Translations under genes and position numbers: made by a program
NCBI GenBank assembly: GCA_039820405.1
Contig: JBCBQC010000055.1
Coordinates: forward strand, 1 to 40,703
DNA from: CALLVY01 sp937899855
GTDB taxonomy: Bacteria > Bacteroidota > Bacteroidia > Chitinophagales > Saprospiraceae
Direction: 5' to 3'
DNA length: 40,703 nucleotides
In this document: in pieces, positions 33,738 to 40,703 of the stretch
Numbering within the stretch: position 1 is the first letter of the stretch
How the letters are laid out: the number at the start of each line of letters is the position of its first letter
Notes under the pieces: generated by a model
What the model was told of the DNA's origin: nothing
Seen by the model: only the letters and a program-made list of their open reading frames with translations
Databases searched by the model: none

Positions 33738-36700
33738 TCAGTTTACCTTGTAAGCCAGCCCCATCCGGTCTAGCTCGGCAACGAAATCATTGTCGGCATT
33801 GACCTTGCGGCTGCTGGCGATGGTTTTGAGTGAGGTTTTGTTGGTGCGATCGAGCAAAATCATCTTGAGTTTGTGCTTGCCCTTGCGGTTTTTGCACAGC
33901 AGATCTATTTCGTCGATCAAGCGCTCCGACAGCAAGTCGATGGGCAGCTTGATGGTAATCGATTCGGTGAGGTCGGCGGCGATGTCTTCCAGCATTTTGA
34001 CTTCCAAAATCTTGAGTTGGAATTCGTCGCTGTTGTAGCGCTTTTGGTACTGTCCCTTCACAAAGACGACGTGGCCCTGTTGGAGGATATTGCTAAACTG
34101 GGCGTAGTCGCTACTGAAGAGGGGGAATTCGACGGCCCCCTGGTAGTCGGCGAGGGTAAACAGGCCCCAGCCCGTTCCTTTTTTGCTGATGCGGTGGCTC
34201 GCGGCGGAGACGATGCCCGCCAGGTTGAGTTTTTGGCCCTTGTACTGTTCGAGGCGATCGAGGCTGCAGGTGGTAAAGTTTTGCACTTCGATCTTGTAAT
34301 CGTCGAGTGGGTGGCCACTGATGTAGATCCCGGTCACTTCCTTTTCGCGGTTGAGGGCTTCGAGGAGGCTCCACTCCACCCGTTCGGGAAGGTTTGGTTC
34401 GGGAATCATGGCGTCTTCCGAGTCACCGAAGAGGGAGATGGCACTCTGGGCCTTTTGCGATTGGTAGGCATTGCCGTAGCGTAGGAGGTGTTCGATAAAA
34501 CTGTCGTAACGCTCGGAGGGAGCGAAATAGGTAGCCCGGTTGAGTACGGGAAAACAGTCGAGTGCGCCACCGAGGATCAGGCTTTCCATCACCCGTTTGT
34601 TGATCGCCTGGAGGCTCAGTCGCCGCATCATGTCGAAGGGGTTTTGGAAGGCTCCCCCCCGCTGGCGTTCTTCGAGGATGGCGGCCACCGGGCCTTCGCC
34701 CACCCCCTTGAGGGCGGACAGTCCAAAGCGAATGGCGCCTTCCTTATTGACCGTAAAGTCGGAGGCACTTTCGTTGACATCGGGGCCGAGTACTTCGCAA
34801 TTCATCCGGTGGCATTCGCGGAGGAAGAAGGTCAGCTTGGTGATGTCGTTTTTGTTGTGCGTCAGTACGGAGGCCATAAACTCGGCCGGGTAGTGGGCCT
34901 TGAGGAAGGCCGTTTGGAAGGCCACGAAGGCGTAGCAGGTGGAGTGGGACTTATTGAAGGCGTAGGAGGCGAAGGCTTCCCAATCTTTCCAGATTTTGTT
35001 GAGCACCTTTTCCGGGTGCCCATTTTTGTTGCCCCCTTCGATAAACTTGGGGTGCATCTGGTCGATCAGCTTCTTTTTCTTTTTTCCCATGGCCTTGCGC
35101 AGCATATCGGCCTCGCCCTTGGAGAAGCCGGCCAGCTTTTGCGAGAGCAGCATGACCTGCTCTTGGTACACCGTGATGCCGTAGGTCTCCTGGAGGTATT
35201 CCTCCATGGCGGGCAGGTCGAAGGTGATGGGTTCGCGACCGTGTTTGCGGGCGATAAAATTGGGGATGTATTCCAGTGGCCCGGGCCGGTAGAGGGCGTT
35301 CATGGCGATGAGGTCTTCGAAGGCGGTGGGGGCGAGTTCCTTCATGTATTTTTGCATACCGCCGCTTTCGTACTGGAAAATGCCGATCGTCTCGCCGCGT
35401 TGGAAAAGCTCGTAGGTTTTGGCATCGTCGAGGGGAACGGCATCGGGGTCGATCTCGCGGCCGTGGCCCTCTTTGATCATGCGGATGGCATCGCGGATGA
35501 TGGTGAGTGTCTTGAGCCCCAGGAAATCCATTTTGAGGAGGCCCGCATCTTCGGCGACGCTGTTGTCGAATTGGGAGACCAGCATGTTGGACTCTTTGTC
35601 CATCTTGACGGGAACGTACTTGGTGATTTCGTCGGGGGTGATGACTACTCCACAGGCGTGGATGCCCGTATTGCGGATGGAGCCTTCGAGCTTGCGCGCC
35701 GTACGGATCATTTGGCCGATGTCGTCACTGCCTTCGGCGAGGTTGCGGAAGTGGTAGGCCCGTTCGACGTCTTCGGAGTTCATCTCCGATTTCAGCTTGG
35801 GGTCCACATCCTTTCCGCTCAAGACCTTGCGGAGGGTCGCTTTGAGGTGGGTGGGAAAGGTCTTGGCCACCCGATCGACTTCGGGGAGGGGGACATTCAT
35901 CACCCGGCCCACATCGCGGAGCGAGGATTTGGCTGCCATGGTACCGTAGGTGATGATCTGGGCCACCTGGTTGCGGCCGTATTTTTCGATCACGTAATCG
36001 ATTACCTTGGCGCGTCCTTCGTCGTCAAAGTCGATGTCAATATCCGGCATCGAGACCCGTTCGGGATTGAGGAAGCGCTCGAAGAGCAGGTCGTACTTGA
36101 TGGGGTCGACGTTGGTGATGCCGATGCAATAGGCGACCGCCGAGCCCGCCGCCGAGCCCCGGCCGGGCCCCACGGCGACGCCCATCTTGCGGGCGGTGGT
36201 GGTAAAGTCCTGAACGATGAGGAAGTAGCCTGGATAACCAGACTGGCGGATGACTTCCAGCTCAAAGTTGAGTCGTTCCTCAATCTGGGGCGTGATGGTG
36301 CCGTAGCGGCGCTTGGCGCCGACGTAGGTGAGGTGGCGAAGGTAGTCGTCCTGGGTTTTGAATTTTTCGGGCAGCGGAAAATTGGGCAACAAAACATCCC
36401 GCGCCAGTTGGAGGGTCTCGATCTTATCGTAAATCTCGACGGTATTGTCGAGGGCCTGGGGAACGTCTTTGAACAGCTGTCCCATTTCCGCCTGGGTTTT
36501 GAAGTAAAAGTCCGAACTGGGAAATTTAAAGCGTTTTTCTTCCTGTAGCAGGCTGTTGGTATTGACGCAGAGCAGGATATCATGGGGCGCCCAATCTTCT
36601 TCCTCTACGTAGTGCGAATCGTTGGTGGCGATGATTTTGACCCCGTATTTGTTGGCCAGTTGGATCAGCTGTTGGTTGACGTCCTCCTGACTCACACCCA

Positions 36701-37268
36701 GCCCGTCGATATTTTCCAGTCCGCGGTGGCGTTGCAGCTCGATGTAAAAGTCTTCGCCAAACAGATCGAGCCACCAGCGGAGCTTTTCCTCGGCCTTTTC
36801 CTGCTGTCCGTGGAGCAGGGCCTGGGGAATCTCCGCCCCGATGCAGCAGCTGGTGGCGATCAGGCCCTCGTGGTACTTCTCGACCAGCTCCTTGTCGATG
36901 CGGGGGAACTTGCTGTACAAGCCCTCCATAAAACCCAGGGAGCACAGTTTGGAGAGGTTCTCGTAGCCCCCTTGGTCCTTGGCGAGGAGCAGTTGGTGAA
37001 AGCGCCGATCGCGTTGGCCCTTGGCTTTGGAAAAGGATCTGATGTGGCGATCTTCGACCAGGTAGAACTCGCAACCGATGATGGGTTTGAGGTCGCGCTT
37101 GCGGGCTTCGGCGACAAACTTGAAGGCGCCGAACATATTGCCGTGATCGGTCAGGGCGAGCCCTTTTTGGCCATCGGCCTTGGCTTTGTCCATCATAGTG
37201 GCGATGTCGGAGGCGCCGTCGAGCAGGGAGTACTGGGTATGGCAGTGGAGGTGGAGGTATTCAGGCAT
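33738..37268 (-). CDS. dnaE: DNA polymerase III subunit alpha
   Basis: The 1176-aa enzyme is the replicative polymerase. The PHP domain opens with YLHLHCHTQYSLLDG (residues 4-18). The polymerase catalytic Asps are D409 and D411 in PDIDIDF, and D581 in GLLKMDFLGLKTL. A helix-hairpin-helix segment (SALKGVGEGPVAAILEER) and an OB fold (LAGIVSAASHRISKKGTGWG) follow. Length is close to the E. coli enzyme. It is followed 8 bases later by the polytopic membrane protein gene, an unusual neighbour. A TATCTTCG box lies 20 bases upstream of its start. Confidence 0.98.
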   Translation of the reverse strand: MPEYLHLHCHTQYSLLDGASDIATMMDKAKADGQKGLALTDHGNMFGAFKFVAEARKRDLKPIIGCEFYLVEDRHIRSFSKAKGQRDRRFHQLLLAKDQGGYENLSKLCSLGFMEGLYSKFPRIDKELVEKYHEGLIATSCCIGAEIPQALLHGQQEKAEEKLRWWLDLFGEDFYIELQRHRGLENIDGLGVSQEDVNQQLIQLANKYGVKIIATNDSHYVEEEDWAPHDILLCVNTNSLLQEEKRFKFPSSDFYFKTQAEMGQLFKDVPQALDNTVEIYDKIETLQLARDVLLPNFPLPEKFKTQDDYLRHLTYVGAKRRYGTITPQIEERLNFELEVIRQSGYPGYFLIVQDFTTTARKMGVAVGPGRGSAAGSAVAYCIGITNVDPIKYDLLFERFLNPERVSMPDIDIDFDDEGRAKVIDYVIEKYGRNQVAQIITYGTMAAKSSLRDVGRVMNVPLPEVDRVAKTFPTHLKATLRKVLSGKDVDPKLKSEMNSEDVERAYHFRNLAEGSDDIGQMIRTARKLEGSIRNTGIHACGVVITPDEITKYVPVKMDKESNMLVSQFDNSVAEDAGLLKMDFLGLKTLTIIRDAIRMIKEGHGREIDPDAVPLDDAKTYELFQRGETIGIFQYESGGMQKYMKELAPTAFEDLIAMNALYRPGPLEYIPNFIARKHGREPITFDLPAMEEYLQETYGITVYQEQVMLLSQKLAGFSKGEADMLRKAMGKKKKKLIDQMHPKFIEGGNKNGHPEKVLNKIWKDWEAFASYAFNKSHSTCYAFVAFQTAFLKAHYPAEFMASVLTHNKNDITKLTFFLRECHRMNCEVLGPDVNESASDFTVNKEGAIRFGLSALKGVGEGPVAAILEERQRGGAFQNPFDMMRRLSLQAINKRVMESLILGGALDCFPVLNRATYFAPSERYDSFIEHLLRYGNAYQSQKAQSAISLFGDSEDAMIPEPNLPERVEWSLLEALNREKEVTGIYISGHPLDDYKIEVQNFTTCSLDRLEQYKGQKLNLAGIVSAASHRISKKGTGWGLFTLADYQGAVEFPLFSSDYAQFSNILQQGHVVFVKGQYQKRYNSDEFQLKILEVKMLEDIAADLTESITIKLPIDLLSERLIDEIDLLCKNRKGKHKLKMILLDRTNKTSLKTIASSRKVNADNDFVAELDRMGLAYKVN

Positions 37269-37660
37269 AAGTCAGATTCATTGGCAGCGAAGATAGGGAA
37301 AAAATGGGAGGATTGAAGGGGGAGGAGCGGGGCTAAAAGCGGCTAAGATTGGGGTGGGGGCGGGGGCGGAGGCGGGACGGAATGGTGGAAAATACGGGAG
37401 CGGGTGATGAGGCGGGGTAGGGGAGAGGCCCGAGGTGGGTTGGGGCACGCAAAATGGTCGTTATTTTTCCCTGGTTGGGAATTTTTTTCCCATTTGGGGA
37501 ATGTTTGTAGGTGTAGTCTATGTGTAAGTGTCTGTTTTACAGCAACTTGTTTTTTGGCACAATCTTGAATACTTAGTATATCGAGCGTGTTATTGAATAC
37601 TTCCTTGAGTGACTTGAGATTATTTCAACAGAATGCGCTAAGCAAGTGAGTTTCTAGCAA
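37269..37660 (+). other. Gene-free stretch upstream of dnaE, with G-rich tract
   Basis: The first 20 bases include a minus-strand TATCTTCG box (37288-37295) that may serve dnaE. From about 37300 to 37440 the plus strand is very G-rich; 37351-37376 has four G-runs (4, 5, 5, 3) separated by 1, 1 and 7 bases, enough for a G-quadruplex. The next 200 bases are AT-rich with no recognisable gene. Confidence 0.6.
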
Positions 37661-37670
37661 AAACAAATGC

Positions 37671-37876
37671 GAGAGCCGAAGGGTTCTTCCAACACAAAAA
37701 ACATCCGAGAGGGTTACAAAAGGAAAATACATCCGACTCCGTTGCTGGCTCCAAAAGCTGGCAATGGAGGATGTAGCCGGCTCAAAGGTTTACAATCAAT
37801 GATTGATTAAGATACATAAGAATAGCTTTGGGGAAATGAAAGCCACTTCTTTACAATTGTAAAGGGTGGCTTTTTT
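37671..37876 (+). ncRNA. Candidate structured small RNA with terminator
   Basis: GAGCCG (37673-37678) pairs with CGGCTC (37778-37783), closing a domain. Inside, 37729-37774 forms an 18-bp hairpin: ACATCC/GGATGT, CCGTTGC/GCAATGG, TGGCT/AGCTG around loop CCAAA, with one asymmetric bulge. A terminator follows at 37839-37876. This is the shape of a plus-strand small RNA between two minus-strand genes. The alternative is a 47-codon frame at 37667-37810 encoding a basic peptide (opens MREPKGSSNTKNIREGYKRK); the paired bases argue for RNA structure. No family is recognised, and I could not find a good plus-strand promoter. Confidence 0.45.
37839..37876 (+). terminator. Rho-independent terminator on the plus strand
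   Basis: AAAGCCAC pairs with GTGGCTTT and encloses a palindrome CTTTACAATTGTAAAG; six T residues follow on the plus strand, while the minus strand has only three. It therefore ends a plus-strand transcript. Confidence 0.75.
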
Positions 37877-37895
37877 CGTTGGCCTCACCCCGAGC

Positions 37896-38570
37896 TCAAG
37901 ACCCGATTCTCATTCGGGCGAGTGCCATGACCATGGCCAGTTGTTCTTCCGGTTTGAGATTGGTATTGTCGATTACCACGGCATCGCTGGCCTGGCGGAG
38001 GGGGCTATCGGCCCGGGTCGAGTCGATCCGGTCGCGTTCTTCGAGGTTGTGACGTACCCAGTCGATGTCGGCGGGTGTTCCCTTTTGTTGTAATTCCAGG
38101 TAGCGGCGTTCGGCCCGGGTGGTAGTGGTGGCGGTGAGGAAAATTTTGAGTTCGGCCCGGGGAAAGACTACCGTTCCGATATCGCGCCCGTCCATGATGA
38201 TGCCCTTTGATTCGCCCAGCTTTTGTTGTTGTTGGACCAGCATGCGCCGTACCGCCGAGAGGGTAGCCACGGGGCTGACCAGGTCCGAGACCTGGGTTTG
38301 GCGGATTTGCTGTTCTACGGCCTCACCATTGAGGAAGGTGAGGTTGCCACTGGCTTGGCGTTCGAAGTGGATGTAGATTTGGGGGAGTACGGCTTCGACG
38401 GCGGCGGCGTCGCGGTGGTCGATACCTCGTTGGATCAGGTAGAGGGTGACGGCGCGGTACATGGCGCCGGAGTCGATGAATACGTAGTCGAGTTTGGCGG
38501 CCAGTTGGCGCGCCAGGGTGCTTTTCCCACAGGAGGAAAAACCATCGATGGCAATGATAATCTTTTTCAA
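37896..38570 (-). CDS. cmk: Cytidylate kinase
   Basis: The enzyme phosphorylates CMP and dCMP in pyrimidine nucleotide synthesis. Starting at the TTG at 38570 gives 224 aa opening MKKIIIAIDGFSSCGKSTLA, with the Walker A loop. The FIDSGAMYRAVTLY and IMDGRDIGTVVFP motifs and the RRYLELQQKG lid segment are conserved. No ATG occurs in frame near this position; the more upstream TTG at 38600 would add ten residues with no parallel in the family, so 38570 is preferred. Stop at 37896 is followed by the plus-strand terminator region. Confidence 0.93.
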   Translation of the reverse strand: MKKIIIAIDGFSSCGKSTLARQLAAKLDYVFIDSGAMYRAVTLYLIQRGIDHRDAAAVEAVLPQIYIHFERQASGNLTFLNGEAVEQQIRQTQVSDLVSPVATLSAVRRMLVQQQQKLGESKGIIMDGRDIGTVVFPRAELKIFLTATTTTRAERRYLELQQKGTPADIDWVRHNLEERDRIDSTRADSPLRQASDAVVIDNTNLKPEEQLAMVMALARMRIGS

Positions 38571-39146
38571 GGGCAGGAGCTTAGACTTTTCCAGCCGCAA
38601 AGGTATCGAATTGCCACCAGATTTTCACGCGGACGAGCCCTCATCCGCTCGGCTCCCGTTTCCCACTCGGTGGGCATCCCAATTTTGGGGATCAAGTCTA
38701 TCTAAGGGGGCTGTTTCAAAAACACTTTTGAGCGTGCGGCCATTTTTTTTGCAGAAATTTTTCCTTGATTTTTCAAGGTCTCCAGCCGACATATGGTAAT
38801 TATTTCCAATTGATTTTATGGAATTTCTTCGAAAAAGCGTCAATGTAGGGAGTTTTTCTAGTGCTCGAGTAGAGAGAAACTCGTTTTCAGACTACAACCA
38901 GCGCTAGAAACGCTGGGTTTGGGTAGCGGAGCTGTACGCAAGTACGGTGGTCGCAAAGGAGGGCTGTTTGGTCAGCACCTTGAGGGCGGGTCCCGCCCAG
39001 TGGGCGAAATTCTATCAAGCCCCGAAATCATGGCCAATTCCCGCCCCAAGCTTCTACTTTCCCTCAAGCGCCCGACTGCTTGACGGTCTCCCCAAATGGC
39101 TAGGGGAGGAATCCTAAGAAATTAACGTTGTTTACCCCTACCGCTT
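38571..39146. other. Gene-free stretch upstream of cmk
   Basis: No credible gene is seen in 576 bases. It contains GGGGGCTGTTTCAAAA (about 38704-38719), similar to inverted-repeat tips of small mobile elements in this phylum, but with no matching second end. A hairpin CGAGT/ACTCG lies at 38866-38883, followed by CCAGCG/CGCTGG at 38898-38916 and GTAC-GCAA-GTAC near 38934-38945. The last is reminiscent of part of a group II intron domain V, but shorter than the real domain. Confidence 0.5.
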
Positions 39147-40661
39147 TTAAGCTTTCAGTCGACTCAAAATCAGGTTCCACAATTTTTCGTAGGGTAAAAT
39201 TTCCAACTCCGCATTGAGGCCCCGGTAGAGGAAGGGCGTCTCGATGAGGCGGTTGTAGTACTTGCTGACGTTACTGAGGTTGTCGATTTGGTAATCGGCC
39301 TTGGCCAATTGTTGGAGCAAGCGGATAAACTGAATCAGTCGGTGGTATTCCTCCTTTTTCAATTGGCGGTTGGCGTAGCTCTTCAGTCGGTCGACGCGTT
39401 CGGTGATGGCATTGTAGCCCTTCTTTTCTACGAAGAACAGGATTTGCGCCACCACCATGTGGACGGTGTAGATGCGTTGGTCCTTGGGGTAGAGGATGGG
39501 ATCGTTGAGGAAGCGCGAAATGCGGAAGGATTTGCGCCGTTGGGTGAGGAGCACCGGATTGGACTCGCCCATGCTCTCGATGATGTAGTTGAGGTAGATG
39601 TCGTAGATTTTCCACTTCTCGCGGTAGTTGGCCGAGAGTTTCTTAAACTTGCTGTGGGTACTGGCGCGCTTGAAGATGGCCAGGGCGTTGATAAAGTTGT
39701 CGGTGTGGAGGGCGAGGAGTAGGTAGTACTCCATAAACAAGAACCAGGTCTCGCTGCCTTCGGGAAAGGATTGCAGGCACTTCTCGGCGTTGATCTTTCC
39801 ATTTTTCCAATCGCGCAGGTGCAAGTAGGCTGACATCTTCTTCATCTGGAAGGTAGCCAGCTTATCGCTTTGGTAATACTGGGGATTTTCCTTGATGTAA
39901 TTTTCGGCCTTAGAGCAGACCTCTAGCATGGCGTTGAAGTCGTGCAGCATCTCGTAGCGGTAGGTCCACACGAGGTACATGTTGTAGATGACGATGGGCG
40001 AGTCGTAAATTTCGGACAGGCCGACCAGGGCATCGCAGTAGGTATCGATTTTCTCCAGCAGGTCCGCCGTTTTGCTGTGCGATTTGTGGTAATTCATCAC
40101 CACGCGTTGGTACAGCTCTTCGGAGCGGATTTCGGCGTCGAGCACGTTCTGATATTGTTTGCTGTACTGGTCGTAGACTTCGTAATTCTTCTCGTCATCC
40201 TGGCTGGCGGCGTAGCGCCTCAGGATGCGGGAGCAATTGACGATGACGTCGGCAAATTTAAACTTTAGCGAAGTGGTCAAAATCTGGCGAGCCAGCGAGG
40301 CGGCCGTATGATTGGCATTATTGGACAGTAGGATTTTGACCAGGGTCCAGTCTTTGTTAACGGAATAGTACGCCCGATCGTAATTGGAGGTAGAGGGCAG
40401 GTTGACGTCCAGAAAAAACAGCGTATTGAGGAGCCGCTTGCGAAAGCGGGATTTTAGTTGGCGGTATTTGTCGTCGGTAGGGCTACAGCCGTAGAGGAAA
40501 TTGGAGGCGTCCCGATCGTTTTTAAACTTACCGGCCATCAGGGCCTCGTAAAACTCGTTGAACTTGCTGTTTTTATGTTTGAGCGAGTGGTCGTCAAAGA
40601 TCTCAATCTTTCGAACCTTCTTCTTGGTTACAATCTTCGAGATTTCGATTAAATTCTTCAT
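39147..40661 (-). CDS. Large helical-repeat protein, unknown function (possible copy 3)
   Basis: The 504-aa protein has no signal peptide or membrane span and is helical throughout. It opens MKNLIEISKIVTKKKVRKIE, and is rich in Tyr, Lys and Asn. Length and layout match the two products encoded at 10488-11951 and 18688-20127, and local segments agree (KYRQLKSRFRKRLLNTLFFL with their LLQL helix, and a C-terminal HRLIQFIRLLQQLAK with their NLIRFVRKKLQ). The similarity is weaker than between the other two, so membership is tentative. A TAAATTTG promoter box lies 30 bases upstream. No function can be given. Confidence 0.7.
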   Translation of the reverse strand: MKNLIEISKIVTKKKVRKIEIFDDHSLKHKNSKFNEFYEALMAGKFKNDRDASNFLYGCSPTDDKYRQLKSRFRKRLLNTLFFLDVNLPSTSNYDRAYYSVNKDWTLVKILLSNNANHTAASLARQILTTSLKFKFADVIVNCSRILRRYAASQDDEKNYEVYDQYSKQYQNVLDAEIRSEELYQRVVMNYHKSHSKTADLLEKIDTYCDALVGLSEIYDSPIVIYNMYLVWTYRYEMLHDFNAMLEVCSKAENYIKENPQYYQSDKLATFQMKKMSAYLHLRDWKNGKINAEKCLQSFPEGSETWFLFMEYYLLLALHTDNFINALAIFKRASTHSKFKKLSANYREKWKIYDIYLNYIIESMGESNPVLLTQRRKSFRISRFLNDPILYPKDQRIYTVHMVVAQILFFVEKKGYNAITERVDRLKSYANRQLKKEEYHRLIQFIRLLQQLAKADYQIDNLSNVSKYYNRLIETPFLYRGLNAELEILPYEKLWNLILSRLKA

Positions 40662-40690
40662 AAGTCCGCAGGAATGAATTGAGTTGTATT

Positions 40691-40698
40691 CAAATTTA
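40691..40698 (-). promoter_or_regulatory. -7 box for the helical-repeat gene at 39147
   Basis: The minus strand reads TAAATTTG, an exact TAnnTTTG match, 30 bases from the start codon. The -33 element lies beyond the window edge. Confidence 0.6.
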
Positions 40699-40703
40699 GC
40701 AAT

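Noticed and set aside
34488..36548. A 686-codon plus-strand frame antisense to dnaE
   Set aside because: It is a frame mirrored from the GC-rich dnaE codons, has no start signal and no recognisable domain.
1..40703. CRISPR array, IS transposase, prophage or defence genes
   Set aside because: No repeat-spacer pattern and no transposase, integrase or nuclease motifs were seen.

Overview
The window looks like a chromosomal segment from a Bacteroidota species, most likely in the Saprospiria (Lewinella or Haliscomenobacter-like). This rests on type IX secretion (T9SS) C-terminal tails, SprB repeats, a dockerin-like domain of the Saprospiria type, lipoproteins with short lipoboxes, almost no Shine-Dalgarno sequences, and many promoters of the Bacteroidota form TTG-N(17-21)-TAnnTTTG. 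The genus is inferred from family style only; no database search was possible.

Layout. 1-4030 (+): a beta-helix lipoprotein with a HEAT-like protein, then a NdpA-type nucleoid-associated protein and an ADP-ribosylglycohydrolase. 4027-7634 (-): a DUF4197 protein, a beta-lactamase-fold serine hydrolase, an AraC-family regulator and tRNA-Leu(GAG). 7635-8815: AT-rich, no large gene, but a good promoter, a 77-aa candidate membrane peptide and a structured RNA candidate with two terminators (+). 8816-11951 (-): the ATPase and permease of an Mla-type lipid ABC transporter, then a large helical protein of unknown function. 12119-14125 (+): a T9SS cargo protein with SprB, dockerin-like and cohesin-like parts. 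14227-20127 (-): housekeeping genes (metK, FAH-family hydrolase, trpS, ridA, rpmF, DUF177) ending with a second large helical protein. 20326-23241 (+): a large T9SS cargo protein. 23339-25484: a MITE-like inverted-repeat element, a TM2 protein and fumC (-). 25832-26901 (+): superoxide dismutase and a 23-aa hydrophobic peptide candidate. 26984-33729 (-): a lipoprotein, two coupled thioredoxin-fold lipoproteins, a pectate-lyase-like gene broken by one missing base, a small T9SS-tail protein and a polytopic membrane protein that abuts dnaE. 33738-40661 (-): dnaE, cmk and a third large helical protein, with a plus-strand structured RNA or small-ORF candidate between dnaE and cmk.

Most of the window is core metabolism, translation and replication mixed with cell-surface genes. 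There is no rRNA, CRISPR array, transposase, integrase or recognisable defence or biosynthetic cluster. The items that go beyond routine annotation are: a divergent family of about 480-500 aa helical proteins present two or three times; a dispersed inverted-repeat element whose end supplies the stop codon of the adjoining gene; two unassigned plus-strand structured transcripts; a single-base frameshift in a surface-protein gene; and dockerin-like and cohesin-like modules in one polypeptide.
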